The notes beneath the pieces were generated by a model. It had not been told where the DNA came from and ran no database searches. It saw only the letters and a list, made by a program, of their open reading frames with translations. From Campylorhamphus procurvoides (taxonomy: Eukaryota > Chordata > Aves > Passeriformes > Dendrocolaptidae), in assembly GCA_013396655.1 (NCBI GenBank), contig WBMV01007734.1:310001-374000 (forward strand): a stretch of DNA of 64,000 nt, given 5' to 3'. A program made the translations under genes and the position numbers. Below, one piece after another: positions 25,202 to 37,107 of the stretch (position 1 is its first letter; every line of letters starts with the position of its first letter).

Positions 25202-28020
25202 TCGCGCCCGGCCGGCTGGGGTCTCCCCTCCAGCGAGATGACAGGTAGTTCCCAGGCTAGCTCCTCTTTTTCTTATGGCAAGCTTTGTATCAGTTATGAT
25301 CACTCACGGATGAGCACAGTCGAGTTGGGAAAGGAAGAAAAGGAACATAAATCCAGTATCCAGCGATGCCGAGATAGTTTCTGTGTCCCCCTCGTCCTCG
25401 CTCCGACGACAGACTGAGCTCCTGCCTTAAGCAGGAAAACTAGAAAAAACAGTTTTTTCCCCTCCCAGACTTGGGGGAGATCAGAACAAAAGCTGTACTT
25501 AAGAGAGATAAAGTCAAGATACACACATCCTTTGTATTGTCTGTTAGCCATCCCCACCACCCCAGGGCGTTGGCTCCAAACCTTTTTGGAAGGAATTCCA
25601 GATTCAGTTTGAAACTCTAACAGATTGTAACAGTTGTTGTTTAAAACATCATTCTCATACTGATGTATAAAGAGACTTGTCTTGCTTCCTGTTGCATCCT
25701 AAGGAAATCAACTGAAAACAAATATAAGGTTACTAACAGTGATAAAACAGGCAAGTCATCAATACATTGCATATGTGAGAACATGACTAGTCATAGAGGA
25801 CTATTTGAAATGCAGTAAGATCATGTTTACCTAAACGTGGACTGATGAGATGATTAAGTTGTGTGTTTTTCGTTGTTTGGTTGTTTTCTGGTTGTATGGG
25901 TTTTTTTCTGTTAGTTTTTTTTTTTTTAATTTAACTTTGTGACTGTAGTATCACAAAGAAAGGGAAGGTTTTACTTTGGTGATTAATCCTTAACGGCTCA
26001 AAGGCTGTTTCTATCAGATTCATATGCAATTAGGGCTTTCTCAGTGAGAGAGATATTGATGTGGTTTTGCACATATTTAATTAGGTAATTGTTACTGAAA
26101 GAATTTACATTTAAATTCTCTATTATGTCCTGATCTCCTTAGAAAAAACATTGTCTTAGTGAAGCGGTGACTGAATAGCTGTTTCGTAAAGCTTTTGGAA
26201 GACTGAGTTCGAAGTAGAATGTGTAAGATCTAGATGTGGAAATATTACTATGCACCTCTGCATGCAATCATATTCATGTGATTTTGTGGTTAGTATATTT
26301 GGCTGGTAGGACTTAGGTTAGCTCCATCTGAAGATACAACATCTGAAGAAGATCACAGCAAAGTAAGCTTTATACAGACAAATGCCTGTGCATATGTGGT
26401 CAAAATGGTTTCTTTATGCTGCTGCTAGAGCTGTAGAATTTGGACTAGAGGGAAATGGTAATACTTTTTATATATTAGATGAGAAATAAATTTACACAAA
26501 TTAATGCTAAAAGGAGAACAATTTAAAATGTTCAGATAATTAACCAATCTAATATTTCTATGTATTATTTTGTATATTGTGTGTATGTAAAGAACAATCA
26601 TACTTGGTGATCTTGAAGTCTGTTTTGGGCTCCAGCATTGGGTCTTTCTTATACTGCCTTCTGTTTTGTCCCCTGCCTCCTACTCCAGTGAATTCATGGG
26701 AGTTTTGCTGTTTTTGAGCATTGAGAAACCATCTCAAGATAAAAAGCTAAAGTTAAAACATTGATAACACATTTAAATGTTTGATTTGTTAAAAATGGGT
26801 TTCCTTTGAGGGAATGTATGTCTTATTTAATAGGGATATCTTTTGTATGAGCTTCTTTAGTGTAAGGAAGTACTAAAACTATCAAGTTACATTTTTCATT
26901 TTTTTCCACTTTATAAACTGAGTTTTGGTGTTGACAGCAAGGTTTGGAGAAGTTCTAAGTGCGGACTGCACTTTTGTTGGTTGCATTTGAACGCAGTTGG
27001 ACAGCGATTGCTATTTGGATATATTGAGAGGGCTGGTGGTTAATTTAGCAATATCATTTTAGTAGTATCATACATTTTCAATATTTTATTTCAGGACATG
27101 ATTTCTTCACAAATTATCTCTGAAATTAAATTTTTCCAATTCTTTAATGCAAAAATTTGCATTGTGTAATTCCATCTATCTGTGATGGCCAATGTTTTTA
27201 TGCATAATCTGTACTGAAAAGGTGAAATTCCAGTGTTCTTTAGAAAAAATCAGTTACATATAAGAGACGGAGGTTGCATATGAACTTAATTTTAATATTT
27301 TGAACAACTTCTACCAAAATCATCAGTTTGGCGTAATCTTATATTAAAATCTATTTTTAATGGAGACAAGCTATTTAGCAGGTTTATTTTCTACTGTAAT
27401 TGGAAAACTAAATCTGTAAGTAGCTGTAAGTAGTATTTTTTTCTTTCTTTTTTTTTTTTAATTTTAGCCTTATGTCTCTACCTTTGGGAATGGACCCAGT
27501 TAAAGCTGTGTAGAAAAAGTTACTCTTTTCACACTGTGGGAAGTTTCAGAAGGATACCCTGGGAATGAGTAAAGAACAGCTAATACCATGCTTACAGCAA
27601 TGCACTAATTCAGAGCAGCATGTCATAGACTCCATGCTACAACAGTTTTCCTCCAGGCAACTCTTTTGCTGTCTTTTGCAGTTACATAGATAACATGATA
27701 AAGATCTCCACAGGAAACTGAAGAAAATGAGAAATGTTTCTGTAAGACACTGTGATCTTTTTTCCCCCCAGATATTGATACATGCATGCAGTGGCCTTCT
27801 CTTTTTGTCCATATTCTTTTATACCTGTCCCTTCAGATTTCACTCATTGAAAATAAATTTAAAGTTATTTAAAACCAGAAATTGCAATTACGTTATCAAG
27901 CACAAATAATATCTCATGTACTTTTGGGATGGGGTTTTCTGCTGCTTCTGTTGTTCTTCCTGAAATCCTGTCTGCTCCTTCTTTTCTAAACTTGTGTGTT
28001 TATTTCTTCATCCAAAAGAG

Positions 28021-28076
28021 CAAAAAAACCCAAAAAACTGCTCCCCCCCCCCAAAAAAAAAAAAGAGAGAGAGCAA
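28021..28076. repeat. A/C homopolymer and (GA)n tract
   Basis: A runs, a run of ten C, a run of twelve A and then GAGAGAGAGAG follow each other directly. This is simple low-complexity sequence. Confidence 0.9.
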
Positions 28077-31000
28077 CATGGAGCTTGATTGCTTTTTCCC
28101 CTTAAAACTGCATGGAAAAAGAAACATTTTGCACTATGTGCCTCCCCAAATAAACAAATAAACGTTAAATATGTAAATTATGATTTTGCACAGCATTCTG
28201 CAAATGAAATGTTCTCTAGTTAGAGCTTGTCATTAAAATGGATGGCCTTTTTTGATTTCATCTGTTGTGTGGAAAAAGATCATTTGGATATTCAATGTCG
28301 GTTTTGAGCTTCCTCAATAAAGTGTAGCAAATTAAGGTGAATTGGTGCTGCAGAAAACCTTTGTACATCACTGAGCACTTGCTTGTTTGCTTCTGTATTT
28401 TTGTGATGCTGTGCCGTCTTGCCTGGATGCTTCCACAGTGTAGCTCTGTGTTCTGCATACACCACATTCAAATCATAAAGTACCAGTTAATATAACATAT
28501 CCAAAAATATACTACTTAGCTGATTTAATGAAAATATCTTGAAGTAATTAGACTTCTTCTTTGAAATATTTGCTTGCAGAGTTTTAAGCAAAAGTCTGAC
28601 ATAGTTGTTTTACAGGGAGTAAATACTACTGGGGTATAATTGAAGTACAATTGAGTTGTCTTACACGTTTAATTAGATTTTTTTAATTTCAAAACTTTAT
28701 TATCTGACTTTAGAAGAGATGACTTAGTGATGCATTGAAAGCACAATGGGATTGAAAATTAAGCTAGAAGTAGCTTATATATTTAAGAACATATAAAAAA
28801 ATATTGAATATTTATTTTGCATTTAAGAAGCTTATGGAAATGCTAGAGATCAGTCCATTTAAGCCACAGGAAAACATAGTGTTCTCTGATGTCTCTTCAG
28901 AAGGGAGAGAGAGAACAGGATGCCTGGATGAGTACTTCCTAAAAGTGCTGTTTTTATTTCTGTAATGGCTGAGCTTGTGATTCCATGAATATAACTGGGG
29001 ACTATGGATTCTTTTAGTGAAAGAACTGGATATTCTTAAATGCTTTCTCTATCTGTTGCTTTATAGGGTCACCCAAACAGAGCAGAGAGAATTTGATAAT
29101 AGTGGCCTTTCCATCTCTAATTTTTTTCTTGTTGATCCCTGTGGAATAATCAGAATTTTACTTAGTGAATTTATGACAGACCTGTACTCTTCAGAAGGGC
29201 TTGTTTTGACAATCACTTTGTGCTTGGTGAACATACCTGTGATGGACAGTAATTGGAACAACTGAAAAGTATTTCTTAAAAGCTATATTGTATTTTCTGG
29301 GGGAAGAAGAAAAAGGTTGTTCTAATTTGATAATCTATCTGGACTAGAACAACCAGAATCTATTTTTTCCAAAATATTAATGCTGGATTGTCTTTGCTGT
29401 CCCTGTTGCTTTGTTCAGCTTAGGTTCACAAACTGCTATAGTTTTCTGACAGCTTGTTGCAGGTGGTTCAGTCGCAGGATAGAAAGTCTTTTGATGGGTT
29501 TTTGAAGTTTTATTTCAGGTAATTTCAGACATCCTGAGTTTAGAGGTCTGCATTCTGAGGCAATCCTTTTAAGACCAAATTATAGCTAGTACTGAGATTT
29601 TTTTATTTATTTATTTTAGGTTACTAGTTTAGAAGAAGTCAGGTAATAATCCATCTCTACTTGTTCATCTCTGTTGGCTGTGAGGGGAGGGGAAGATGCT
29701 CACCTTTGATGATTATGTGTGTCTTCAGCTTTTTGTTGGTTTAAATCCTGCTGTGAGATTATAATGTGAAATGGTAGATTTTGCAGGAGGACAAAAAAAA
29801 GAGGCAAGTTAAGAAAGATGAGAAAGAGAAGATAAGAAGTCTTTTTCATTTGTTATCTTTTCATACCCACCAGTAGAAGAGTTATTGTGTTGTGCTACGG
29901 TTCATAGCCTCCTATTTGTTCAGAAAATAGCAGTATCATGAAAAGAAAAGGTGCACCAAGGCAGGAAATTTGCAAAGGAACATGTTATCTAAGTAGTTAT
30001 AATCTCATTCTCTCAGCAAATGTTTAGTGGAGGAGGGCCTGAAGTCTGCTTCGTTCAAAGGGAAGTTCTGTACATGTTTGTGTTGAAATATTAGGAGCTC
30101 TGGTACATTTGTTGTTTTTTCTGTAGATGTAGTGAGGCAGAGTGGGAATGGGTTACTTCTTTTTTTGCCATTTAAAATATTAAAATGAAAATTAAAAATA
30201 TTAATGAGACTTTTTTTTTCCACTGGAACACTGCTTTATGAATATATAATAAACTGTATAACTATAAGACTCTCTTGTGAGTTAAAATATCTAAGATATA
30301 CAAAAAAATTTGTTCATGCTGTAGAGGATACATCATTAATTTTCTGTCTGGAAAAATTTCTTTTCTAAATTCATGTGAATATTCATTCTTTGAATTTCTG
30401 AACTGTTAAAATGAGATTCTTTGCTGAAACTTGTGGAGTTTTCTTGTTTAAAATCTCAAGGCACATCAGATTGGAGGTAGACAGGTAGATAAAGACTTGA
30501 TATCTTTTACAGGTTCATATGAAACTCGATACAGTCTTTTTTATTCCATGTTAATTTTCTTTCTTTCTGTAAGTCTTGTGTGTACTCTTAGTCATTTTTC
30601 TGTTAGTGCACTTAGCAAAGAACATGTTGACATTTCTCTGTTACTTTTTCTGGACTTTCAGAGACCTTTCTGTTGTCTTTTTTTGACCTGCAAAACTGGC
30701 ATTTCACTTTGGATTAACTTTGCCAAATGTACATCACCTTAGCTATTTGTCTAATTGTTAGGTTTCTTCATTGCTGGATGTTTTGATCTTCTATTGGTGG
30801 TAGCCTGTTTGCCTTCCTTCAATCCTTTCTTACCTCCATTGTATTCAAGCATCTTTACCATAAAGATCTTTACTTTTGTATTTTGCTAGGCTCGTCTCTT
30901 AACATGTTTTCTGTGGAGGAGTTTGATTTAATAAGTGAAATGCAGCCAAGTTTGTTCTCGAAGCTGTCTTCAATGAGAAGAGACTAATAGAGAAAGTGAT

Positions 31001-32112
31001 GGGTCCTGAACATTAAGGGGAGCATTACCTCCCACTTACTGTGTATGTTACCCCCATTTTCCACAGAGCATTGTAAGAATTTGCTCTCCATTGTGGGGGA
31101 TCTGCCCTGCTTTTTACTAGGGGGAATATCCTGCTGGCATTGGGTAAGGATTCTCTTCCTCCTCACAAAAGAATCTTCCATTGAAAAAATTTGTTATTGT
31201 AGTCTGCTGCTTCATTGTTTTGCAAGGCAGTGTTATATCTGAGTTTATTGTACAGAGCATTTGAAATATGTTGAATACTTGTTTATCTGGGTTTGTAAAA
31301 CTACTCTAATGCAGAGATGACATTCCTTTAATAACCAGTAAATGAGTACTGGTGCATTGTTTATAACCCTGCCACCTCTGAGATCATCCTGTGCAGATGC
31401 TGTTCTTTAAAAAGATGGTGTAGCTTAGGTGGTAAAATTTTGGTTCATGTTGAAAGGTGAATTTGTTTTAGCATGCTTGTGTGAAAGACAGTTTCCATGA
31501 ATTAGACATTATTGGGGTTCTGTGCTTTTACAGGATCACAGTTTTTTGGGGGTGGAGGGTGGAAATCATCTGTTTCCTTGTGTCTGATTTCCTTCTAGTT
31601 CTAATTATGTGCCTGAAAAATAAATTCTCCTTGAAAAGCTGTAGTTGCTTTCTAAATAAATTTCAGTGATTTTCTAAAAAGTATTTTTCAAGACTTTTTC
31701 TTCTGTTAAGACTGGCAAGATATTTGCACATTCTGTGCATGATGCAACCATAGTCATCTTCTTCAGAAATTGTTCATATGTAGCTCGAGGGCTCTCAAAG
31801 TACTTCTGGTCCTCTTTCAGGTGTGAAACACTTAGAATAAAGTAATTTATTATATATTAATTCTGGTTAACCAGGCGTGATTTGAGATTTTCACAGTCTG
31901 CAAGAAATTAAGTATTCATTAACATTTAAAGCCATTAGATGACACAGTTGAGCAATAAATGATTCATTTAGTCCCTGTTAAAGTAAATGTGCATTGAAGT
32001 TTCTGACTAGAAGATTAGTGGTGGCTGTCTTTGTTTTCAATTATTTTCCTCATCCTTGCTTTATTTATTCTGTGCACTTCATTGACTTGTCTTTCTCTCT
32101 CTTTTCCTGAAA

Positions 32113-32127
32113 CAGAAGAAGAAGAAG
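32113..32127 (+). other. TBC1D22A: Tandem (NAGNAG-type) splice acceptors
   Basis: The acceptor CAG at 32113-32115 is followed by AAG four times (32116-32127). Use of a later AAG as acceptor would remove 3, 6 or more bases and keep the frame, because the previous exon leaves one G that pairs with AA each time. The effect would be one or more fewer glutamates in the EEEE run. The first CAG is the best match to an acceptor and is the likely main site. Confidence 0.6.
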
Positions 32128-32225
32128 TGGAAAATTTTGATGTTTCCAGGCTGCCTGAAGAAGTGCTGCAGAACATAGAAGCTGACAGTTACTGGTGCAT
32201 GAGCAAGTTGCTTGATGGCATTCAG
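32116..32225 (+). CDS. TBC1D22A: TBC1D22A exon: acidic loop and conserved YWCMSKLLDGIQ block
   Basis: This 110-nt exon (phase 1 in, phase 0 out) encodes EEEVENFDVSRLPEEVLQN then IEADSYWCMSKLLDGIQ. A further glutamate is completed with the G carried over from the previous exon. The first half is acidic and is the variable part of the family. The second half is almost invariant in TBC1D22 proteins and forms helices of the TBC fold. The donor is CAG|GTAAAT. The variable half looks intermediate: my recollection of both human paralogues shares some positions with it (VENFDV seems more B-like, the spacing and EVL.NIEAD more A-like). That comparison is from memory and should not be used alone. Confidence 0.95.
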
Positions 32226-32822
32226 GTAAATTGATTTTTCCTGTCTGTAAGTAGTGGAGTTAACTGATTAATGTCATGGCTTTGAACAGCTTTAAAGTTG
32301 TTGAGAAAGAGTACATCTATGAAAAACGGGAGAAGTTGATCTCCCCAGTGAAAAAATACTCTGCCAGTTTGGCATAGAAAGGAAAGAAAAAAATAATTGT
32401 GAAACTTCATCAAAATGTCTGCATGTTTCATTGTGGTATGGTATTCTTGAGCAGAGCTGAAATCTCCAATTCTAAAGGCACGTTTTGCACCTAAGAATAT
32501 TTACTCAAGATGTCACTGAGGGGATAAAAAGATGGCTTATTTATTAATTTTTAAGTCATTAATGTAGCAATAGTTCCTGAAATTATCTTCATATTTTTAA
32601 AATATCAATTTAAAACTTGAGATTTATGCTACTTCACTGCTTGAGTTTTTTCATTGTGGAGAAGCTTTAAATGCAGGCACAAATTTCCTGTTAAATTCAG
32701 CAAATTACAGTCTAAGAGTGGTGGATTTGTGTGTACGTGTTTGCGTTCATGGGCTTGTAAGTTTATGAAGATGAGAAGTTTCTACAACATTCTTTCCTAT
32801 GACGTTTTAATGTGAATGTTTT

Positions 32823-32863
32823 ATTGGCTAAGGCATATTGGCTAAGGCATATTGGCTAGGCAC
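32823..32863. repeat. Three-copy 14-bp tandem repeat
   Basis: ATTGGCTAAGGCAT occurs twice in a row without a mismatch and is followed by a third degenerate copy (ATTGGCTAGGCAC). Such perfect short duplications suggest a recent slippage event and possible length polymorphism. The unit contains ATTGG, the reverse complement of the CCAAT box, which is probably coincidental. Confidence 0.9.
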
Positions 32864-33614
32864 ATTGTGAATTGAAACTTATAACAGTTCATGTTTGACA
32901 AAATTGTTATAAAATTGAGTCAACAATAGAAGTCTTTAACTTTTTTGAAGATATATTAGGTGTATTTCTTCTGGTTAAAGGTCAAATAGCTCAGTGTTTT
33001 GTGTAGCACTGTTGAAATGCAGAGTCATTTTCTCATGTTGATTCCTGAAAAAAATTCCAATTTCCTTATCTCAGTGTCTCAGAACAACTAAATATTAAAA
33101 TACTTGGTCACATAGCAAAAAGATGTGAAAAGTTATAAAGAAAAAAAGTGAGAACTTGAAATCTATTGGGAAGGAAGAAAGCAGCTGAAGAAATACAAGT
33201 GTTTTACCTGTTTCTGGAACATCATCTGTCACTGGCCTACTGCTCTATTTTTTTTGTAAGAAAGGAAGTTTAGAGATTAGGTCATTTCTCCTTAAAATTC
33301 TGTTTTCATTTCAAACTGTCAAGTACTGATATGCAAAATATGGAAACTAATTGTAATGGAATTAAACTTCATCAATGAAAATTGAAGCTGTTACATAAAT
33401 GGAATGGTACCGAATGTAGTCAAGGATGCACTCATCTATCAAAAGCAGGCTTGAAGGATTATGCCAGTGGTGTGACTAATGATGTTATGGTTAATTCAGT
33501 GTAACTGCAGAGTGCTGTTTAAATGGAAAGATTTCTTGTTTTTCTTCTCCCCTTCCCCTGTTTTGTTCCTTTTCTGTGATGATTCTACTTTACTTTCCAG
33601 ATAGAACAAGCATA

Positions 33615-34316
33615 TAGTTGCAGGTTGAGATGACTGGAAGGACTATCCCTTTAGAGAAGGACTTGGGGATACTGGTGGATAAAATATTGGACACGATCAG
33701 CAGTGTGGGCTTGCAGCCCTGAAAGCCAAATGCATCCTTGGCTGCATCAAAAATGCATGGCCAGCAGTTCAGGGGAAGTGATTCTGCCCCTCTGCCCTGC
33801 TCTTGTGACACCTGACCTGGGGTACTGCATCCACTTCAGGGATCCCCAGAAAGAGACAAACGTGGACCTGTTGGAGTGGATCCAGAGAAGAGTCATGAAG
33901 GTGATCAGAGGGCCAGAGCACCTCTCGTATGAGAAAGGCTGAGAAAATTGGGGTTATTTAGCCTGGAGGAGAGAAAGCTCTAGGAAGACATTATTGTAAC
34001 CTTTCAGAACTGAAAAGGGGCTTTTAAGAAAGCTGGAGAGAGACTTTTTGCCAGGGCCTGTAGTGATAGGACAAGGGGCAACATTTCGAACTGAAAGACA
34101 GTAGGTTTAGGTTGGACATAAGGAGTACATTTTTTTAATGATGAATAAGCCCAGAGAAGTTGTAGTTATCTCCTTCCTGAAAAGTATTCAAGGTCAGGTC
34201 TAATGCCGTTTTAAGCAATCTGATTTTGCTGAAGCTGTCCCTTCCCATGGCAGGAGGTTTGGACTAGATGAACTTTAAAGATTCCCAGTGGATTCACTGT
34301 ATGATGCTATGGTTCT
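33615..34316 (+). repeat. CR1 LINE, ORF2 end and 3' UTR
   Basis: About 700 bp of sense CR1. The ORF2 C-terminal relic can be followed in pieces: GAGAAGGACTTGGGGATACT (the KDLGIL block), then VILPLCPALVTPDLGYC, then QRRVMKVIRGPEHLSYE. It continues into the 3' region (AGGTTTAGGTTGGACATAAG, CCCATGGCAGGAGGTTTGGA) and a decayed tail, ATTCACTGTATGATGCTATG. Frames are broken by shifts and stops, so this is a dead copy. The open frames at 33590-33811 and 33703-33942 belong to it. Confidence 0.93.
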
Positions 34317-35599
34317 AGGTGACTTGCATTCTGGATGCACAGTCATTTTTCTCTGAAAATAAGGCATAAGAGACTCATGTATGACTAGTGACAGGTTTGT
34401 CTGAGAGACCTGAATAAACTATACAGAGATTTTAGAGTAGAGGAATATGTGATATGGTAATAACTGCAATCAAATAATCTCTGCAGAATCTTTCCATCAA
34501 TTTATTCTTCAATATAAGCTTCCATTTGATGTTGCCCTGCCAGTGTTGGATAAGTTTAAAGTGTGTGCTTGGATATCAATTAGGGTCGTCTTGTGAAATT
34601 TTTGACTAATATGAGCTAGATAAATTTTTTTTGCGTGTTTGTCTTCTCAGTGCATACGAGTGTAATGAAAGAATGATTGTATTTGTATCCCTTTGTTATC
34701 TTAACAGAAAACTCATTTATTTTTCCAACCCATCCCGGCTGTCTCATTTTCTTGATTCCAGAATTGTCAAAGGTGGTATTAAGAAATATGTATTTCTTGC
34801 TCAAGTTTTGCTGCACATAGTATCTATTATTTCTCCATTCCTCACTCATCTTTCTGCCCTCCCTTATGTATCTAATGTGACTCTGTGTAATTTTTATGTA
34901 AGAACACATATTTGAACCACAGAGACCTATGGAATAAAAGATAAGAGTTGGCGTTGAGCATCAGGACAGTTACGCCCTGACATGCATACAGTTTTTACTC
35001 AAGAGAAGAAATAAGAAACTTGGTCAAATCATCTGTTGCTTTAGCAGATTTACTCATGCTGTTTTTTTGTGGTCTGGGGGTTTCCATGTCTTTGGCTCCA
35101 GTTAGAGAGTTTTGCACAACTTTACCATTAGTTTGTCTTTGATATTGCACAATAGTTTAATATATTTTGTGTTCTTAGGTTATTTTGCATCTTCTTTCTC
35201 TGTTGGTTGTCTCTAGTTACAGGATCTTAAGTGACTACACCCATCTTATCACAATTTGATTGAAATTTTAAAAATGGATTTAATAGAAATACTAGGAGAT
35301 TTTTTAATATAAATTCATTGTTCTCTAAAATGTAGGTTAAATTTGTAATCTGTAGCTGTATGTAGTGTTTTATAGCAGTCACTTTTGGGTGATTATATGC
35401 TGTAAGGGTTTTCCTTTTCAATTCTACATGATTCTGTGCTCTGAATTTAGTCTTTAATTTTTGTCGCAGTAAGACTGTACCTCACTCCAATTTTTCTTAC
35501 TTGCTTCAGGAAAACAAAAGAGAACTTCTAAAATCATAACAACATAGGATAATTTTGGTAGTAACAGATCTCTACCTAACCTTCTGCTCAAAGTAGGGT

Positions 35600-36024
35600 C
35601 AGCTCTGAGGTCAGATTGAGTTTCTCAGGCTTTGTCCAGTTTAGTCTTGCAGCCTCCAAAGACTGAGACTGCACAGTCTCTTGGGGTTAACAAATTCCAA
35701 TGTTTGCTTGTCTTCATATTGAAGTTTCTCCCCAGTAGCCAGATGGAACACTTTTTGTTTATGCTGCTTGTCTCTTCTCACTCTACACCACTATTAAAAC
35801 TGGAGCTATGTTGTCTTGATACTGTCGGTTTTATCAGGCTGCTACTAAGTGGTTCTGAAGTCTTCCTTTCTTCAGGCTGAACAGCCCCAGTTTCCCCAGC
35901 CTCTCACAGAGCATGTGTTCCGTACCTCTGAGCATATTGGTGACCTTTTGCTCTTGCTCTGGTTTGTTCACATTTTTCTTGTGTTGGGGTCCCTAAAACT
36001 GGATGTGCTATTGTAGATGCAAGT
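35600..36024 (-). repeat. CR1 LINE fragment, antisense
   Basis: Read on the + strand this is reverse-complement CR1. Blocks include GCCTCCAAAGACTGAGACTG, TTCAGGCTGAACAGCCCCAG, TTTCCCCAGCCTCTCACAGA and GGGGTCCCTAAAACTGGATG. The 3' side of the element lies to the left and the truncated 5' side abuts the next, oppositely oriented CR1. Confidence 0.85.
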
Positions 36025-36027
36025 CTT

Positions 36028-36252
36028 AAAATACAAGAGATTCTTTTAAACATTACAAAGAAAATCTGCACAGTAAAGGTGATTGAACTCTGGAACTGTT
36101 TGGTCAGAGAGGTTGTAGAGTCCTCATTGTTGGACTTCAAAACCTGACTCCACATGGCCTTGAGCTGCTTCCTCCAGGTGACACTGCTTTGGGCAGAGTT
36201 TGGACTTAGATGGCCTCCAGAGGTCCCTGCCAGCCATTGTGATTTCACGATG
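36028..36252 (+). repeat. CR1 LINE, 3' fragment
   Basis: This is sense CR1 with TCAGAGAGGTTGTAGAGTCC, GACTTCAAAACCTGACTCC, GGCCTCCAGAGGTCCCTGCC and a decayed CCATTGTGATTTCACGATGA tail. It lies only a few bases from the antisense copy at 35600-36024. Both contain the same 3' segment, so they are two insertions and not one inverted element. The minus-strand open frame at 35904-36248 spans both. Confidence 0.88.
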
Positions 36253-37069
36253 ACTGCTGAGTGGGGATAATCCCTTCATCCACTGGGCCAGGAGGCTGCT
36301 GGCTGGCTTTGGTTTACCACTGACTCATTCTGAGTTTGCTGCCTGTTTAGACTTCAGCTCCTTTTCTGCAGATTTCGTCTCCAGCCTGTATTCTCTTGCA
36401 AGATGCTGATTTATAAAATCCTGTTTCTGAGGGTGTGTGTGGCCATATGCAAAATAGATCTTCCATGCTCATGATAAAGCTGGTTGTCCTTAGAAGACTT
36501 CCGAACTGTAGATGATGCATGAGCATTTTTGTATTTTCACCTGTGGCTGTGCATATGGGAAAACTAAAATTATCCCATGAGTATTTTTTCCATTTAATTA
36601 AGTAGACGTTCCAATATATCCATTGTAATTAACGTTTTTTTTTACTACTAAATCGTCCTTTATAACACTTTCCTCAATGGAATCTCGTTAACATTCAAGT
36701 AAAAAGTTCACATTGATCTGTACCACCTGAAAATGTAATGTTCATGTATAAAATAGAGTATAACTCTTCATTTTAAGTTCAAGTATAATGGTAATAAAAT
36801 AACCAAGGCGAAATATATGCGTTGTATAATGATCTAACCACATGTATTAAAAATAGCACTAAAATATTAGTATCATTATTTACCAGGACCTGGTAATTCT
36901 TAGAATAAAAGGGAGATAATTCATTCCCAGGGACTGGAGTATGCTGAGGTACATATTAGCTATTTCTATGGCTGATTAAATACTGAGATTTATGATCTTT
37001 GAAGGGAATCCTGCAAATTTCTTTCTCACTCCTGAGTTATGGAAGGTTGTTAATGTGTGCCTGAAGTCT

Positions 37070-37107
37070 GGATGGACAGACGGACAGTTGGATGGATGGA
37101 AGGAATG
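37070..37107. repeat. (GGAC/GGAT)n degenerate tetranucleotide repeat
   Basis: GGATGGACAGACGGACAG is followed by TTGGATGGATGGAAGG. It is a short imperfect GGAY repeat with a few interruptions. Confidence 0.75.

Larger units (their letters stand above)
25091..25230. repeat. Tandem duplication, two ~70-bp units
   Basis: Unit one begins AAGGGGAATGCAATTATATC and unit two begins CCAGGGGTTGCAGTTATATT. Both continue with a (C)AC(A/G)GACAGCAGGTGGCG block, then diverge in their GC-rich halves. Matching positions are exactly 70 bases apart. The duplication lies within the CpG-rich insertion and each unit carries one CTCF-like motif. Confidence 0.8.
24930..25570. mobile_element. CpG-rich insertion, possibly an avian LTR or other retroelement
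   Basis: This block stands out from its AT-rich surroundings. The core (about 25090-25420) carries roughly twenty CpG dinucleotides in 330 bp, while the flanks have almost none. It contains a tandem pair of about 70-bp units (25091-25160 and 25161-25230), an (AT)n run at the left edge and a C-rich right part (CCATCCCCACCACCCCAGGG). Dense CpG in an intron suggests a fairly young insertion or a functional CpG cluster. The composition and layout resemble solo LTRs of avian endogenous retroviruses read on the minus strand. I cannot see clear terminal TG/CA ends or a target-site duplication, so both class and boundaries are uncertain. No viral coding sequence is present. Confidence 0.5.
8494..32115 (+). 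other. TBC1D22A: Intron, 23.6 kb
   Basis: This is the largest intron in the window, from donor GTAAGATT at 8494 to the acceptor CTGAAACAG ending at 32115, preceded by a CT-rich run (about 32080-32107). It contains an A-rich tract near 8.8 kb, a T/TTTG-rich tract near 19.2 kb, a CR1 fragment at 20.4 kb, a CpG-rich insertion near 25 kb and an A/C tract at 28.0 kb. The rest is AT-rich sequence in which I recognise no gene or repeat. The longest open frame, minus strand 14332-14790 (152 codons), matches no family I know. Other frames, such as 21273-21572 and 22520-22837, also look like chance. Confidence 0.85.

Noticed and set aside
35600..36252. A single CR1 with a twin-priming 5' inversion
   Set aside because: Both halves contain the same 3' segment in opposite orientation. 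Twin priming would give two non-overlapping parts of the element, so two separate insertions fit better.
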